Both the position numbers and the translations under genes were made by a program. The notes beneath the pieces are model-generated. The model made no database searches. It was not told the origin of the DNA and saw nothing but the letters and a program-made list of their open reading frames with translations. Of a DNA stretch of 64,000 nucleotides, positions 1-11,499 are shown piece after piece (within the stretch, counting starts at the first letter, position 1; each line of letters starts with the position of its first letter). Source of the stretch: Chlorocebus sabaeus (taxonomy: Eukaryota; Chordata; Mammalia; Primates; Cercopithecidae); contig NC_132910.1 of the NCBI RefSeq assembly GCF_047675955.1, positions 98,250,923 through 98,314,922 on the forward strand, in the 5' to 3' direction.

Positions 1-347
1 CCGTGGGATGCCGGCTACAAGGGACAAGATAGAAGCAAACCACCTGATCCAGTAAACTGCTGTCCACTTCGGCTCCTCAACGGCCTCCAAGCCTAAAAGG
101 GAGCACACAAGCCAAGCAAAGGGGGCAGGGAAGACAGAGAAGAAACCACCCGCAGGCCCTGGCTCTGGGTCCAGTTGTTCCATCACAAATCAAATCTGCC
201 TGCACTAAGAGGATGGGTTCCTCTGCAAGGCCTTTCGGAATTCTGAGTCTTGTCTGTCAAACTCTACCCTCTCTCCTCCACATCCCCCACCTCTTCTTTC
301 AGGAAGGAAATAGTTAAAAAAGACTCCTGCCCTTCAGGGCCTTGAAG

Positions 348-354
348 GGGGCGG
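348..354 (+). promoter_or_regulatory. EDNRA: GC box (Sp1-type) of the EDNRA promoter
   Basis: A GGGGCGG core lies about 25-27 bp before the inferred transcription start. No TATA box is visible in the 40 bp upstream of that start. I recall that the human EDNRA promoter is described as TATA-less, with an Sp1-type site about 27 bp upstream of a start some 502 nt before the ATG in the mRNA. The spacing here fits that description well. The match to the motif is seen directly; use of the site is inference. Confidence 0.6.
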
Positions 355-378
355 CAGCTTTGTGCTTTTTAGTGGTGG

Positions 379-809
379 CTGTGTCCCAGGATAGCTGGAA
401 GGTTAGGACGCTCTTGCGGTCCCAGAGTGGAGTGGAAGGTCTGGAGCTTTGGGAGGAGACGGGGAGGACAGACTGGAGGCGTGTTCCTCCGGAGTTTTCT
501 TTTTCGTGCGAGCCCTCGCGCGCGCATACAGTCATCCCGCTGGTCTGACGATTGTGGAGAGGAGGTGGAGAGGCTTCATCCATCCCACCCGGTCGTCGCG
601 GGGGATTGGGGTCCCAGCGAGACCTCCCCCGGAGAAGCAGTGCCCAGGAAGTTTTCTGAAGCCGGGGTAGCTGTGCAGCCAGAGCCGCCGCCGTGCCGGA
701 GCCCGGGACACCGGCCACCCTCCGCGCCACCCACCCTCGCCGGCTCCGGCTTCCTCTGGCCCAGGCGCCTCGCGGACCGGGCAGCTGTCTGCGCCCGCCG
801 AGCTCCACG
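379..809 (+). other. EDNRA: EDNRA exon 1 (non-coding, 5'UTR)
   Basis: The sequence from about 491 to 809 matches the human EDNRA 5'UTR as I remember it, ending in GAGCTCCACG, followed by a GT donor (GTCGGT at 810). That donor has a weak +3 position. Splicing to 5132 gives the expected CACG/GTGAAA junction. The start at 379 is inferred by placing it 502 nt upstream of the ATG in the spliced mRNA and 25 nt after the GC box; it could be off by tens of bases. No ATG occurs anywhere in the spliced 5'UTR, so there is no ATG-initiated upstream ORF. Confidence 0.75.
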
Positions 810-1062
810 GTCGGTGCAAGCCTTTCCTATCGGGACTAGGACTGGGGCGGGTGCGGGGATGGCGGATACGCTGCCTGGGCCCCTGGGTCGGGAGAAGGCG
901 AGAACTGGGAATGTTCTGGCCCGAACTCCCTGCAGCTTGGGCGACCCGTCGCAGCAGGGGCTGGCACCCACCTGCCCCAGGGCGCGTGGGGAGGCAGGCG
1001 CCTTCTGTGAGGGGTGCGGTCCGGGAACGTGTAGGGTTCGGGGAACTTCACCTCCCCACGTG
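480..1062. promoter_or_regulatory. EDNRA: CpG island over EDNRA exon 1 and start of intron 1
   Basis: This stretch is GC-rich and dense in CpG, for example the alternating CG run near 518-527, and stands out from the AT-rich flanks. It covers most of exon 1 and the first 250 bp of intron 1, the usual position of a promoter island. Long open frames on both strands here come from GC-rich composition and are not genes. Borders are judged by eye. Confidence 0.75.
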
Positions 1063-2764
1063 TAGGATTTAGGATTCGGAGTTTTAGAAAGAGGAAGACC
1101 AATAGTTTTCCCTGGGTGAACCCTTTTCCCCAGGCATGCAAGGACTTTGAGGAACACCGAGCTCTGTGGCTTGCTCCAGCGCCTACTTGTGAAGTTGGTT
1201 CCACAGCCTTTTCTTACTCGCTTGCTTTTCCTCCCCCACATCTGGGGCTGGGTATGCCAAGGGCAGCCAAGGGCACTCGGTGTGAGGGACTGAGGTGTTT
1301 GGGAAAACCCCCAGTGTAGCTAGTTTTGGAAATCTGCCTGTGAAGGTCTGGGTGTTTTGTTCTGTGCTCGCCTTTAAAGGACACTTGTTGCTTCGCACGT
1401 GCAGAAAACAAGAGCTGCTTCTAGATAATCACCCTCTGTTTACATCATCCTAATGGCTTTCCCCTGATAGAGTTGGGGGTGGGAGGCACGTTAAAGTCAG
1501 GCGCTGTCTCTAAGGAGAGTTGCTCATTTCTTAACCGGAGAGCAAACCCACAGAAAACTTGTAAAAAGTTCCTAGTTTCCTTGTTTTTTCCCCCACCTGT
1601 AGTTGTCTATGTGTTCGCTGATTGAGAAACACCTTGGCAGTCATTTCATGTAAATTGAATGCTCTAAACTCATGCCATTTTGATAGGGTCTGAATTTCCA
1701 AATTACCAATTACAGGTGAACTTTGATCCTGAAAGTCTCATATGTTGAATGGTTAAAATGTAAGCGTAAGGATTCAGTCCTCTTCCTTAATAATAGTTTT
1801 TGCACTCCCCAAACTCTCAGACCCCAAACAGGAAGACTGCTGAATCTGTAGACCATGCCCTTCAGGTCTGAACCTGAGATGCTTCACTAGCGCTGTGACT
1901 GATTATGACTGATGATTCAAAGCACAGCCTGACTCAGATTCCTGGAAATGAACTACGAGCCCACCTTGGAAGAACCTGCAGTTGATGGGCTTCTTTCATT
2001 TGATTTTGTACTTTCACCCAATGATAATATGATATCCACGTGCCTTTGCCAAGTATCCCTTCGTTTTGCAGCTTACCATGTGTGGAGAGCTGACAGAGAA
2101 GTCATCAGAAATGATTTCTGTGGTGGTGTCATTGTTGGAGGAGGAAGGAAGGGGGTTTTAATGATAGCTGGTTTGTGCCTTAAGAACCCACAGCGTTGGC
2201 CTTACCTCCTGCCATAATCTGCTAACCAAGCAGACCAGCATGCTAACGTTCAAAGCACCACGGGACCTCTGATGAGTAGAGCAGTACCCACCATAGCCAG
2301 GTCAGTTCACAGGTCGGTTCCCAGCCGACTGGAACTGGCAGAGAGCCATTCCATTTCTGGAAAAGGCCTTCTCTCTCTCATTTTTAAGAAAGCTGTTATT
2401 GAAGGTTCTGTTTCACTTGGGAAGCTGGAAGACATTAGTCACTAAACAGCACAAGATATGAAAGTATTTCTTCTCCCCCTGTCTCTGTGATCCAAAGAGG
2501 AGGATGACAAGAAGCTTTTCTCTTGGAGTCCTGGTCTTCCCTTTGGAACAGAAATGGTGTCATTTCATAGGTCTGTCAATTTTTGGCCAGATACTCACTC
2601 CAGATTATAAGAAGCAGGAAAAAACTGCAAACTGTTTATAATTAAGTCTAATCAGAGCTGAAAATTACATGGCCTGCCTCAAACCTTGAAAAATTGATAT
2701 TTTTCCCATTTAATCAGAGTGAGTCAAGTCCTATAAGCAAAATTACGTGTCCTGCCATTTCTTG

Positions 2765-2912
2765 GCTTTGAAACCTTGACCTAAATACTTCTTCAAGACT
2801 CCGGTTTCCTTATAAGTAAAATGGAGATATTGCTCCTGCCTACCTAGAGTCGTAAAGCTCAAAGCAGATAACAGATACATATATAATAAGTTACTATATG
2901 TAAATACTATTA
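2765..2912 (+). repeat. MIR SINE fragment
   Basis: The pattern of a MIR core is readable: a CTT...CTTCAAGAC...GGTTTCC stretch, then AAAATGGAGATATTG and GCTCCTGCCTACC. It is old and diverged. Confidence 0.65.
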
Positions 2913-3141
2913 TTATTTCAGAGTTCGGGGGGGGGAATCTCTGGGGAAGGCAAAAGTATCCGATACTTGCACTTTATATATACCCTATACAACTTGAATA
3001 AACCTTATTTTATCCACTTATTGGCCAAACCTAAGCTTTGCTGATTTCCCAAGATAATTGTCAAAATTCCTAAAAGTGGTTAATACCAACCTTGAATAGA
3101 TTCAGAAAAAGGATTCAATTTTTTTTACTTTTTATTTATTT

Positions 3142-3142
<1 letters not shown>

Positions 3143-3172
<30 letters not shown>

Positions 3173-3456
3173 GAAGACAGGATCTTACTCTGCTGCTCAG
3201 GATGGAGTGCAGTGACTCGGTCATAGCTCACTGCAGCTTTAACCTCCTGGGCTCAAGTGATTCTCCCACCTCAGCCTCCCAAGTAGCTGAGACTACGGGC
3301 ACACGCCACCATGCCTGTCTAATCTTTTTTATGTTTTGTAAAGAAAGGGTCTCACTAAGTTGCCCAGGCTAGTTTCAAACTCCTGGGCTCAAGCGATCCT
3401 CCTGCTTTGGCCTCCCAAAGTGCTGGGATTATAGACATGAGCCACCACACCCAGCC
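3143..3456 (-). mobile_element. AluJ-type SINE, antisense
   Basis: A long T run is followed by the full antisense Alu (both monomers), ending in CACACCCAGCC. Imperfect target duplications, AGGATTCAATTTTTTT at 3110 and AGGACTCAATTTTTTT at 3457, flank it. The divergence suggests an older subfamily. Confidence 0.93.
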
Positions 3457-3469
3457 AGGACTCAATTTT

Positions 3470-3586
3470 TTTAAGATTAAATTATGACCTGGGATTAAAT
3501 TATGACCTTATTTAATTAAATTAAGATTAAATTAAGATTAAATTATCACCTTAATCTTTAATTAAGATTAAATTATATGACCTGAA
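3470..3586. repeat. AT-rich patch of repeated AAGATTAAATTA units
   Basis: Variants of GATTAAATTATGACC and AAGATTAAATTA recur at least five times immediately after the Alu. This looks like local slippage or duplication of AT-rich sequence. Confidence 0.7.
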
Positions 3587-3788
3587 AATATATACTTCAC
3601 AGACACATACAAACACCATTGCATAAATCAGATTATGTCTTCATTTGAAGATTCATAAAAGCCTACAGAAAAGGAAATACATAAAATATTGAAATAGGGT
3701 AAGCTATTTTTAATTATCTTTGATTATTCCTTATTAAAGTCTCCTAGACTTCCTGGACAGGAAGGACCACTTGCTCTCTGCAAGTGAC

Positions 3789-3825
3789 TTAAAAATAAAT
3801 AAATAAATAAATAAACAAACAAACC
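3789..3825. repeat. (AAAT)n / (AAAC)n microsatellite
   Basis: Consecutive AAAT units pass into AAAC units. There is no target duplication to suggest a tail of a retroposon. Confidence 0.85.
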
Positions 3826-3929
3826 ACACCAGATGGTCTTTGAAAATGTCTAACCACCCTCCTGAGTCTATTGCTTCATCTAAACTCTGGAGACTTCTTT
3901 AAAATATTTTACGTACAAATAAAGCATGA

Positions 3930-4185
3930 GAATGAGACAGAGGATAGTTTAGTGGTTAACAGCTCCAGCTCAGAGTTGGACTGACCTGCCTTAGAATCGC
4001 AGCGTTGCCACCCATCCCCCGTGGCCTTGACAAGCTGCTTCACCTTCCTGGGTCTCTGTTTCCCTATCTTCAAAATTGAACCATGGATCTACCCCCATAG
4101 GACCACTGTATGGATTATAGGGCATCATGCACATATAGTACTGGGTACAGTGACTGGCATAAAACAAATGTAGCTATATAGGATG
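3930..4185 (+). repeat. MIR SINE
   Basis: Nearly full MIR layout: TAGTTTAGTGGTTAACAGC, then TTGACAAGCTGCTTCACC, then GGTCTCTGTTTCC and a TGACTGGCATA end. This is the better preserved of the two MIRs in intron 1. Confidence 0.8.
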
Positions 4186-4790
4186 GTAAAAAGACAGTAT
4201 GGGGAGAGATGTCCCTTGGAAAACCAATACTATGACTAACCTGGGAAAGTTCATTACTCCCATTTCATTCATCAACAAATACCGTATTATGATGATAATT
4301 TCTGAGAAATGAAAAAGCAAAAAAAGTATGTAGAAAATTTAGATTTTATAAATTAATCATCAAGGTTTTCAAAACAAATGTTTTGTTTTTATCAATTATT
4401 TCATTTTTAATTGAAACTAAAATTGTTAAATGTGTTAATGGTGTTAACCGGAGTTCTGATTAACATTTCATAACACTTTAGATGGCTACCTGTGCTGCAC
4501 TTCATTCCTATGTTCATTATTTACCATATGCAAGACAGCACACATTTTAGAACATTGAATTTTTACATTTGATAATTTTATTTTATGCCTCAATACTCTG
4601 TACCTTTTACTCAGCATATAATGCCTTTTCTCTTTCATTAAAAAATATGTTTGTATCTCAACTGTTGAAGATTTTTGTAATTCAGGTTCTTATCAACCTG
4701 AGTGTAGAGAAATGAGTAACTACTACTTGAAGGAAAAACTGCCATAGCCTCATCCATATTATGATGTAGATATAAGTATAGCTATGTATA

Positions 4791-4945
4791 GAGATGAGTG
4801 AGAGAGACAAAGCAAGAGAGATAGGGAGATGGAGGTAGAGCTAGAGATGGAGATAGAGACAGAGATAGCGATAGAGATGGAAATGGAGACAGAGATGGAG
4901 ATGACGGAGATGATGGAGATGGAGATGGAGACTGACATAGAGGAG
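4791..4945. repeat. Purine-rich GGAGAT/GATAGA repeat tract
   Basis: About 150 bp almost free of C and T runs on the + strand, built of diverged GGAGAT, GAGACA and GATAGA units. It ends about 187 bp before the exon 2 splice acceptor. A homopurine mirror-like tract of this kind can adopt triplex structure; that is inference. Confidence 0.85.
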
Positions 4946-5131
4946 CTAGATCTTGCCCTAATAGAGCTTTGGTTTTTTTCTGGTTTTACTCTGCCATAAG
5001 GTAACCTGATATATATCTTATCTAATCACCAAATATATCCTGCATTTTAATTTAATCAATAAATGATCATTGACTCTGATCTTTTTGGCAACTGGGTTTT
5101 GTAACAAAAATTATTTTTCCTTTTGTTTCAG

Positions 5132-5202
5132 GTGAAAAAAAAAGTGAAGGTGTAAAAGCAGCACAAGTGCAATAAGAGATATTTCCTCAAATTTGCCTCA
5201 AG
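5132..5202 (+). other. EDNRA: EDNRA exon 2, 5'UTR part
   Basis: This stretch starts right after the AG at 5130-5131 and runs to the base before the ATG. It begins with GTG and a run of A, as in the human mRNA as remembered. It contains no ATG. The start context is AAG ATG G, with A at -3 and G at +4, a strong Kozak match. Confidence 0.85.
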
Positions 5203-5622
5203 ATGGAAACCCTTTGCCTCAGGGCATCCTTTTGGCTGGCACTGGTTGGATGTGTAATCAGTGATAATGCTGAGAGATACAGCACAAATCTAAGCAATCA
5301 TGTGGATGATTTCACCACTTTTCATGGCACAGAGCTCAGCCTCCTGGTTACCACTCATCAACCCACTAACTTGGTCCTACCCAGCAATGGCTCAATGCAC
5401 AACTATTGCCCACAGCAGACTAAAATTACTTCAGCTTTTAAATACATTAACACTGTGATATCTTGTACTATTTTCATCGTGGGAATGGTGGGGAATGCAA
5501 CTCTGCTCAGGATCATTTACCAGAACAAATGTATGAGGAATGGCCCCAACGCGCTGATAGCCAGCCTTGCCCTTGGAGACCTTATCTATGTGGTCATTGA
5601 TCTCCCTATCAATGTATTTAAG
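5203..5622 (+). CDS. EDNRA: Endothelin receptor type A, coding exon 2 (residues 1-140)
   Basis: EDNRA is the class A GPCR for endothelin-1 and -2. It couples mainly to Gq in vascular smooth muscle and neural crest and acts at the plasma membrane. This exon encodes a hydrophobic signal peptide (about residues 1-20), the extracellular N-terminus with N-glycosylation sequons at N29 (NLS) and N62 (NGS), TM1 with the conserved G97-N98, the first intracellular loop and TM2 with the sodium-site aspartate D126 in LALGD. The open frame continues past 5622 into the intron, but the coding part ends at K140 followed by donor GTAGGAAGT, phase 0. Compared with the human protein from memory, three N-terminal residues differ (A23, H41, L47); the membrane part looks identical. 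Confidence 0.97.
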
Positions 5623-6261
5623 GTAGGAAGTAACCACAAATGTATTTGCATATTTAAACCCGTGCTCTGATTCCACATGGAGAGTTGCTGCAGACTTTTC
5701 TGACCTTTGGAATTTTATCTGTGTTTTTACTGTGAGCTATTTCTGCTATCTTCTAACTACTAGTTTTAAGATTTAAAAATTTTATTATCTGTCTTATGTT
5801 ACACTTAGTTTCTATCTTGATTGTAACAAAATAGTATTTCAGAGATGATAGTTCAAAATCATGGTGTTTCATGACTTGGATTCTCATGCCAGCCCTGAGC
5901 TTGCTGGTTAGACAGGCAGTCTTGGCAAGATCCCTGGATTTTATGAAATGCAATTTCCAGAGTGAGAGCTACTGAGCCCAGAAAATACTTGAAACAAACA
6001 TATCCTTGAGTTTAGTTACCTGTTGAATACGATGCTGTTCAGAAGCCAGATATCTACAGTCCAACTTGAAATGAATGGTATTTATTTTATTTTGACTGTC
6101 TAGATTAATGATTAAAGCCAAAGGGCATCCTGGTTTTTCTCAGTGATTTGGGTGACTTAGAGATAATGGGGTCCACATGATAGCAGGCCAGTGTTGACCT
6201 TGCTGAGCAGCATTACTAATACCACTTAAAACTAGCCTGCTTTACTGTGGTCTCCTTCATT

Positions 6262-6370
6262 TCTTCAGTCTTCATTTATCGAGCACCCACTGTGTGCCCA
6301 CCCCTGAGCCAGGCAGTAAGGAACCAAAGAGAAACACAACAAAGCCAGTGCCTCAGTGTGAGAGGAAGAT
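6262..6370 (+). repeat. Ancient L2/MIR-like fragment
   Basis: The TTTATCGAGCACCCACTGTG phrase and CCAGGCAGTAAG resemble the conserved 'stretch ending in cases of last letters of the 3' part of old mammalian repeats. The subfamily is not assigned. Confidence 0.4.
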
Positions 6371-6404
6371 AACTAACCAGTCTGTGATCACCTTGCTTAC
6401 AGAC

Positions 6405-6428
6405 TGTATTAGGCCATTTTACATTGCT

Positions 6429-6470
<42 letters not shown>

Positions 6471-6829
6471 AGCTGGGTAGTTTATAAAGAAAAGAGATTT
6501 GATTGGCTGACGGCTCTACAGGCTATACATGCATGGCTCCAGCATTTGCTTCTGGTGAGGGCCTCAGGAAGCTTCCAATTATGGCAGAAGGGGAAGGGGT
6601 GCAGGCACGTAACATGGCGAGAGCAGGAGTAAGAGAGAAGGGGGCAAGGCACCACTCTTGCAAACAACCATATGTCTCAAGAATCACTCACTAACTCAAG
6701 GACAGCACCAAGCCATTCATGGGAGATCTGACCCCATGAGCCAGACACCTCCTACCAGTTCCTACCTCCAACATTGGGGATTACATTTCAACATGGGATT
6801 TGGAGGGGACAAACATCCAAACTATATCA
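6405..6829 (-). mobile_element. ERVL-MaLR solo LTR (MST/MLT1 type), antisense
   Basis: On the + strand it starts TGTATTAGGCCATTTT and ends AAACTATATCA, the reverse of the TGATATGG...CA ends of MaLR LTRs. The phrases CTGGGTAGTTTATAAAG and GGGGATTACATTTCAACATG are typical. Short direct repeats (CAGAC and GAGAC) flank it. No internal or coding sequence is attached, so it is a non-coding solo LTR. A 37-A run replaces a short stretch of the usual sequence near 6433. Confidence 0.8.
6433..6469. repeat. A37 homopolymer inside the LTR
   Basis: Uninterrupted run of 37 A within the LTR, where related LTRs carry mixed sequence (TATAAAGGAATACC-like). It is not the tail of a visible SINE or LINE. Confidence 0.9.
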
Positions 6830-8664
6830 GAGACTACTTAGTCCCAAAACAAACTAAAGCCGAAGGAATTAGATATTCCATATTTGGTCTAGTTGTTGTG
6901 ACGGAAAAATTGCTGCAAGAATTCAAATGTACTAAAATTCAAATGAAATGGCTTGATCTATGCCAGATTTTATGAAATGTGTTTATTCTAAACCCAGGAA
7001 GAGTATTTTCCTCAGCCTTGTTTTTTCCTTCTATGTATTACACATAGAAAGCAACTATTCTAAGAGGTAATATTCTGAAATATTACTTTAAATGGCAAGT
7101 TTTGTCAATTGAAGATATAACACAATTTAAGTAAAACAGTAATCTCTCAGTTTCCAATAAGTACACTTAAGCTGTGATTACATTATATTACCCTAGCAGA
7201 AAAATCAGTGGTCTGACAATACAGATGAAAACAATGGTTACAATTTTGACATTACAAATAAAAACTTCCCAAAATTACACCAATACACTGTTTCCAAAAT
7301 TGAAGAGATTAGAGAACAAATAATCAAAAAATTACCATCTCTTTTCACAGGATAGTGTAAATACATGTGTTTTCTATTAGAGCTTAAAATAGGAATTGAG
7401 AACTAAACTATGATACAAAATTGAAAATGCGTAATTGATTTAAAATGTTTAGCATATGCTACATAACTTTAAGTTTTTCTTTTAAAAAGTTTTCTCTTTA
7501 TGAAATACTATGTGCATGCAACCACTTGACTTTTTCCTGACATTTCTCCTTAATGATAAATTGGAAAATTCAAATTTTCACTCTTCAGCCATCAGAGTGT
7601 GGAGTATCAAACATTGATTATTCATACTTATGAACTAGTGAACCAACCCGTCATGGCTCAAGACAATAATTAACCATCTCTGCATTAATAACTCCCTGCT
7701 GCTGTTCACCCTGAAGCACACTATGTAGATTTGACCATGTGCAAAGCAGCTTCTTAGCCAATCAATATCCACAACTGCTGGGAAGGATACCTGCTTATCT
7801 CTTTGAGGTGATACTGCCAATCACCAGACTAAACATCATTTCTATTCCATGGCAACGTTTTAAGCCAGATCATCTGGAATGTCTCTGGATTTGGTAAAAA
7901 TGCAAATAGAACTTTGCTTTACATTCACCTAGCAATGAATAAAAATTAACACATTTTTATTTGACCATATTGTTCTCCCCTCCTTGGAATCCAATACTTT
8001 GTATACCTTACTGTAGTTCTAAATAATGCAGACAGTTTGACTGGTACTTTCACATCATAGGAGTACATTTAACCATCATTAATTTTAGAAAGTAAACCTT
8101 TAGGCTAAAAAGAAATATACTCTTTAGTTATTTCAATCTTTTTCCAGAGGAAAACAGAAAAAAGCACTGGAGTGTGCTAAAGAGCCTCACAGTATTTAGG
8201 AGCGATCTCCACATCTTTCTGTCATCCTCCTCTCTAGGTCATGAGATCATATATGTTGCTATTCTTCTGACTTCTAACCAGGATACTCAAGAGATCCTTC
8301 CAAGCAATGTGAGTCACAGGCCCCCATCCCTTTCCCCCATAGCTGCCTCCCACAGTAAAATTCTGGTGCTTTGGAGTCTGTCACATATTAAACCTATATA
8401 TTCCTCTAACCATATCAAGTTCACTACCTCTGTATTGCAGGGCAAGGTAGCAGCTGTCCATCTCACTTTACTATTACATTTATGTAGCTGTGAAAATAAT
8501 GCATGCAATTGGAGAATATTCAGTTAAAGGGATGCATGAGCCTTCTTTATTTCCCTCACTATTAGAAGGATTAGGTTGAAAGAAGAATAAATAGTTGAAA
8601 GTATCTAATATGCTCTTCAAAGAAAAATGAGTTTTGAACCACACCTATTTTTGTGTTTAACAAT

Positions 8665-8830
8665 TATATTAATTGTTTTTCTTTTTTAATTTGTATAAAT
8701 TTATGGGGTGCAAGTGTAGTCTTGTTACATGCATATATTGCATAGTGGTGAAGTCAAAGCTTTTAGGGTATCCATCACCAGAATAACATACATTGTACCC
8801 ACTATGAAATTTCTCATCATCCACTCTCAG
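8665..8830. repeat. Possible L1 3'-end fragment
   Basis: The phrase AATTTATGGGGTGCAAGTG and then TTACATGCATATATTGC resemble a common old L1 segment. The match is short and the strand is not certain. Confidence 0.4.
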
Positions 8831-9653
8831 TTGCTTTTATGCTCAGTTCTAAGGTGTCTCCAGACAGACAACATTGCTTTGAGTCATATCAGAGTCAGCA
8901 TAAGTGGAAGTAGACTATTTAATGATTGTATTAATATCTGCAGCAAGCTAGAATTGCTGATAAGACTGTAATAATGTTACAAGAAAAAGAAGGCACGATA
9001 AAGTATTCTTCCTATTAACGTTTTATTCCCTTTCTCTCACTTTGAAAAAGATTGTACTGAAACAGTTTCATAGATCAATGTGATATAAAACACAACTGAA
9101 AAGTAATGCAACAGGTATCAAACAGCTGGGCTATTTCAGATGTCATTAACCCGTGTAGCTGTTGCTTGGTGGCTCTGGATGGCCTGTGGCATGGAAGGTG
9201 GGGTGGGGTCATTCCACACCTAAATTTTCAGAAATTTCTTAATTGATCTCCATATCTTCAGAGCTTCTTCCCCATAATATATCCAGGACTTTGCTTTCAT
9301 CTGTCAAGTGTCACTGCTTCTACAAAAGCACCCAGGAGCTCCCACCTGTCCCCTTTGTCCCCCATGTTTAGTAATCAAGGCCCTCCACACTTAGGCCATA
9401 CTTCACCTCCTTCCAAGTAATTCCCAACACACATGGCTCAGGTCTGTCGAAATGTTATCACTGCTCCCAAGGAACATACTTTGCTCTAAATAACATTCTC
9501 AGAGAGACTGAATATAGTCACCAAATTGCTGCTACTGAAGCATTTACAGATCCTAGTTTGAAAAATCAGTTAGGCCTAGAATTATATATATTGCATCAAA
9601 CAGAAATAACCCAAAAGATGAAAAGAAGTTCCTATAGCCCTTGCTTACATACA

Positions 9654-9681
9654 CTCACACACACACACACACACACACACA
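9654..9681. repeat. (CA)n microsatellite
   Basis: About 14 CA units, nearly pure. Confidence 0.9.
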
Positions 9682-11064
9682 ACCTGATGATAAAAGAAAG
9701 TCAGCAATCTAAGAAAGTAAAATGCAAGGCAGAAGGAACCAAGGCAAGCCAATGAATGCCAGTTGCCTTCTTGGTTTTCAAACACAATGGCCTTGCACAT
9801 GCTAATGTTAAAGAAAAACTGTTTCTAAGATTATCAAAGGATAACTGATTTTTAGTTGTTCAAAAAAAGGATAATATTACTAATTGCAGTAGAAGATTGA
9901 CAAAAGCAGGAAGGAGGAAGGGAAAGGAGTTAGCAGATTTCTTCATATACCCAAGCTTATAACCCATACTGCTGGTGGATTCAATTTGTCAATAAATTAC
10001 ATTATCTGATATCTGAAATTTTCAAGAAGAACAAAAACTTAGCTAAGTAAATTAATTTGTATGTAGGATATTTACATTTGTTAGAATGGCAAAATAGTTA
10101 AAACATTGTCTCCATGTTGGGAGACCAAAAATAACCCCTGATTACTAGATGACAAAATAGATGAAAAGCATAGAATTTAATAATTATTTAATGATTCATG
10201 AAATATATGCCATAGAGTGTTGTCCATAGGGAGATGGGTTATAATTTTGAACAGAGTGGAAGCCCTAAAAGTGATATTTGTGCATGAGCCAAAGCTTGGC
10301 ACTGTGTAGCTTCAGGAAAACAGTTCCGCTATATGTATATACAGACATTTCCATATACCACTGTATCTCATCTCTTAAGCAGAAACAAGAATGCAGGGAA
10401 ATGTATGTATGAGAGAGATGGAGTAAAAAGGATTAGAATGGTGGCTATGGAAAGAAGCAAGAAGTACAGTCCAATGGCTTGCCATAGACGCTTTTGACAT
10501 GCATAGCAGTGAATTGATACCATGGATAATATGCCACGTAAATCACGTCTCCACTTAGCATGTGGCACAAAGCAGATCTGTGAGAACAACAGTGATAGAA
10601 TCCAGTAACTGTTGATTACTAATTTTGTCTACCCTAAGCAACCACCCCTTATTGAGGACAACAATGAATAATAAACACATCTTATTTCTGCATGAAATTA
10701 CCACGAATATTTTGCAATGAAAAGTCAAGACTCTCAATATGTTGCTCTGGCAGAGGATCTGAACAATGTGGAAATGAGAGACATTCACATAGAGCCAGTT
10801 TTCTGCGTGTTCACACAGCCTTTGACATCTTGTGCAACTGGAATCCATCCTTCTGGGGCAGCTTTACAAAAGTCACTTCTTGACATATCAAATCACCACA
10901 GCAATTTGTGCCTTAAAAATACATTGTCACAACTTACAGATTAGATGCCTCAAGCATAGCAGATGTTCAGTAATGCTTGTTGTTATGATTTGACTTGATA
11001 AGGGCCTTCACTCTTAACTTCAAATCAGATTAATCTGAGATATTCAAATTAAAATGATGATGAT

Positions 11065-11082
11065 GGTGGGGGTGGGGGTGGT
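11065..11082 (+). other. G-rich run with G-quadruplex potential
   Basis: GG T GGGGG T GGGGG T GG inside a GAT/GGT repeat. Two outer tracts have only two G, so any quadruplex would be a weak two-tier one. Confidence 0.5.
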
Positions 11083-11499
11083 GACGATGATGATTTGTCA
11101 AAGGGATTCTTCATTTATAGACAAGGCAGAAGACATTATCTGTGGTATGTACATACTATTCCCCAACTTAGTCAAATTACCCACCAAATTCTGTACGTGA
11201 TAAGCATATTTCCCTTTTACTGCATTGTCAAGCAAATAAAAACACACTTTTCTCATGTCCTCTAAGAATCATGCTATAATAAAATTAGTTATAGAAACTG
11301 TATTCTCTAAATTTTAAGAGAGAAAATGTGTTTCTTGAGGAAGATCCCTGTTCCTCACTGGTGCACTGTATTCCAGCTAGATGTTTTCCCATAGGGTAGC
11401 TCTGATGCCACCTCCTCTGCAAGCACCTCTCTTTCCACACTTTTCCGCTACCTCTCTCTACTCCAGCTAACCTGGTCTATCTATCTGAGTCTTTCTGCC

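Larger units (their letters stand above)
810..5131 (+). other. EDNRA: EDNRA intron 1
   Basis: Runs from donor GTCGGT at 810 to a TTTTGTTTCAG acceptor ending at 5131. It holds two MIR fragments, one antisense AluJ, an AT-rich repeat patch and a purine-rich tract, each listed separately. There are canonical E-boxes (CACGTG) at 1057-1062 and 1396-1401. In 1063-2764 and 4190-4790 I recognise no gene or clear repeat; there is a run of nine G near 2927-2935. Confidence 0.8.

Noticed and set aside
314..1241. Several long open frames on both strands in the first 1.2 kb (up to 221 codons)
   Set aside because: They lie in the CpG island and exist because GC-rich DNA has few stop codons. The frames overlap each other on both strands and several start with non-ATG codons. 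The + strand here is EDNRA 5'UTR and early intron.
1948..2217. 89-codon open frame with an ATG
   Set aside because: No recognisable domain, no clear splice signals and no second piece in the neighbourhood; a chance frame in intron 1.
4791..4945. CRISPR-like regular repeats
   Set aside because: The units are short, variable and purine-rich with no spacers; this is a simple repeat in a vertebrate intron.
5623..5670. Extension of the EDNRA exon 2 frame to residue 155
   Set aside because: A consensus donor follows K140, and joining to exon 3 gives the known receptor, so the last 15 codons of the open frame are intron.
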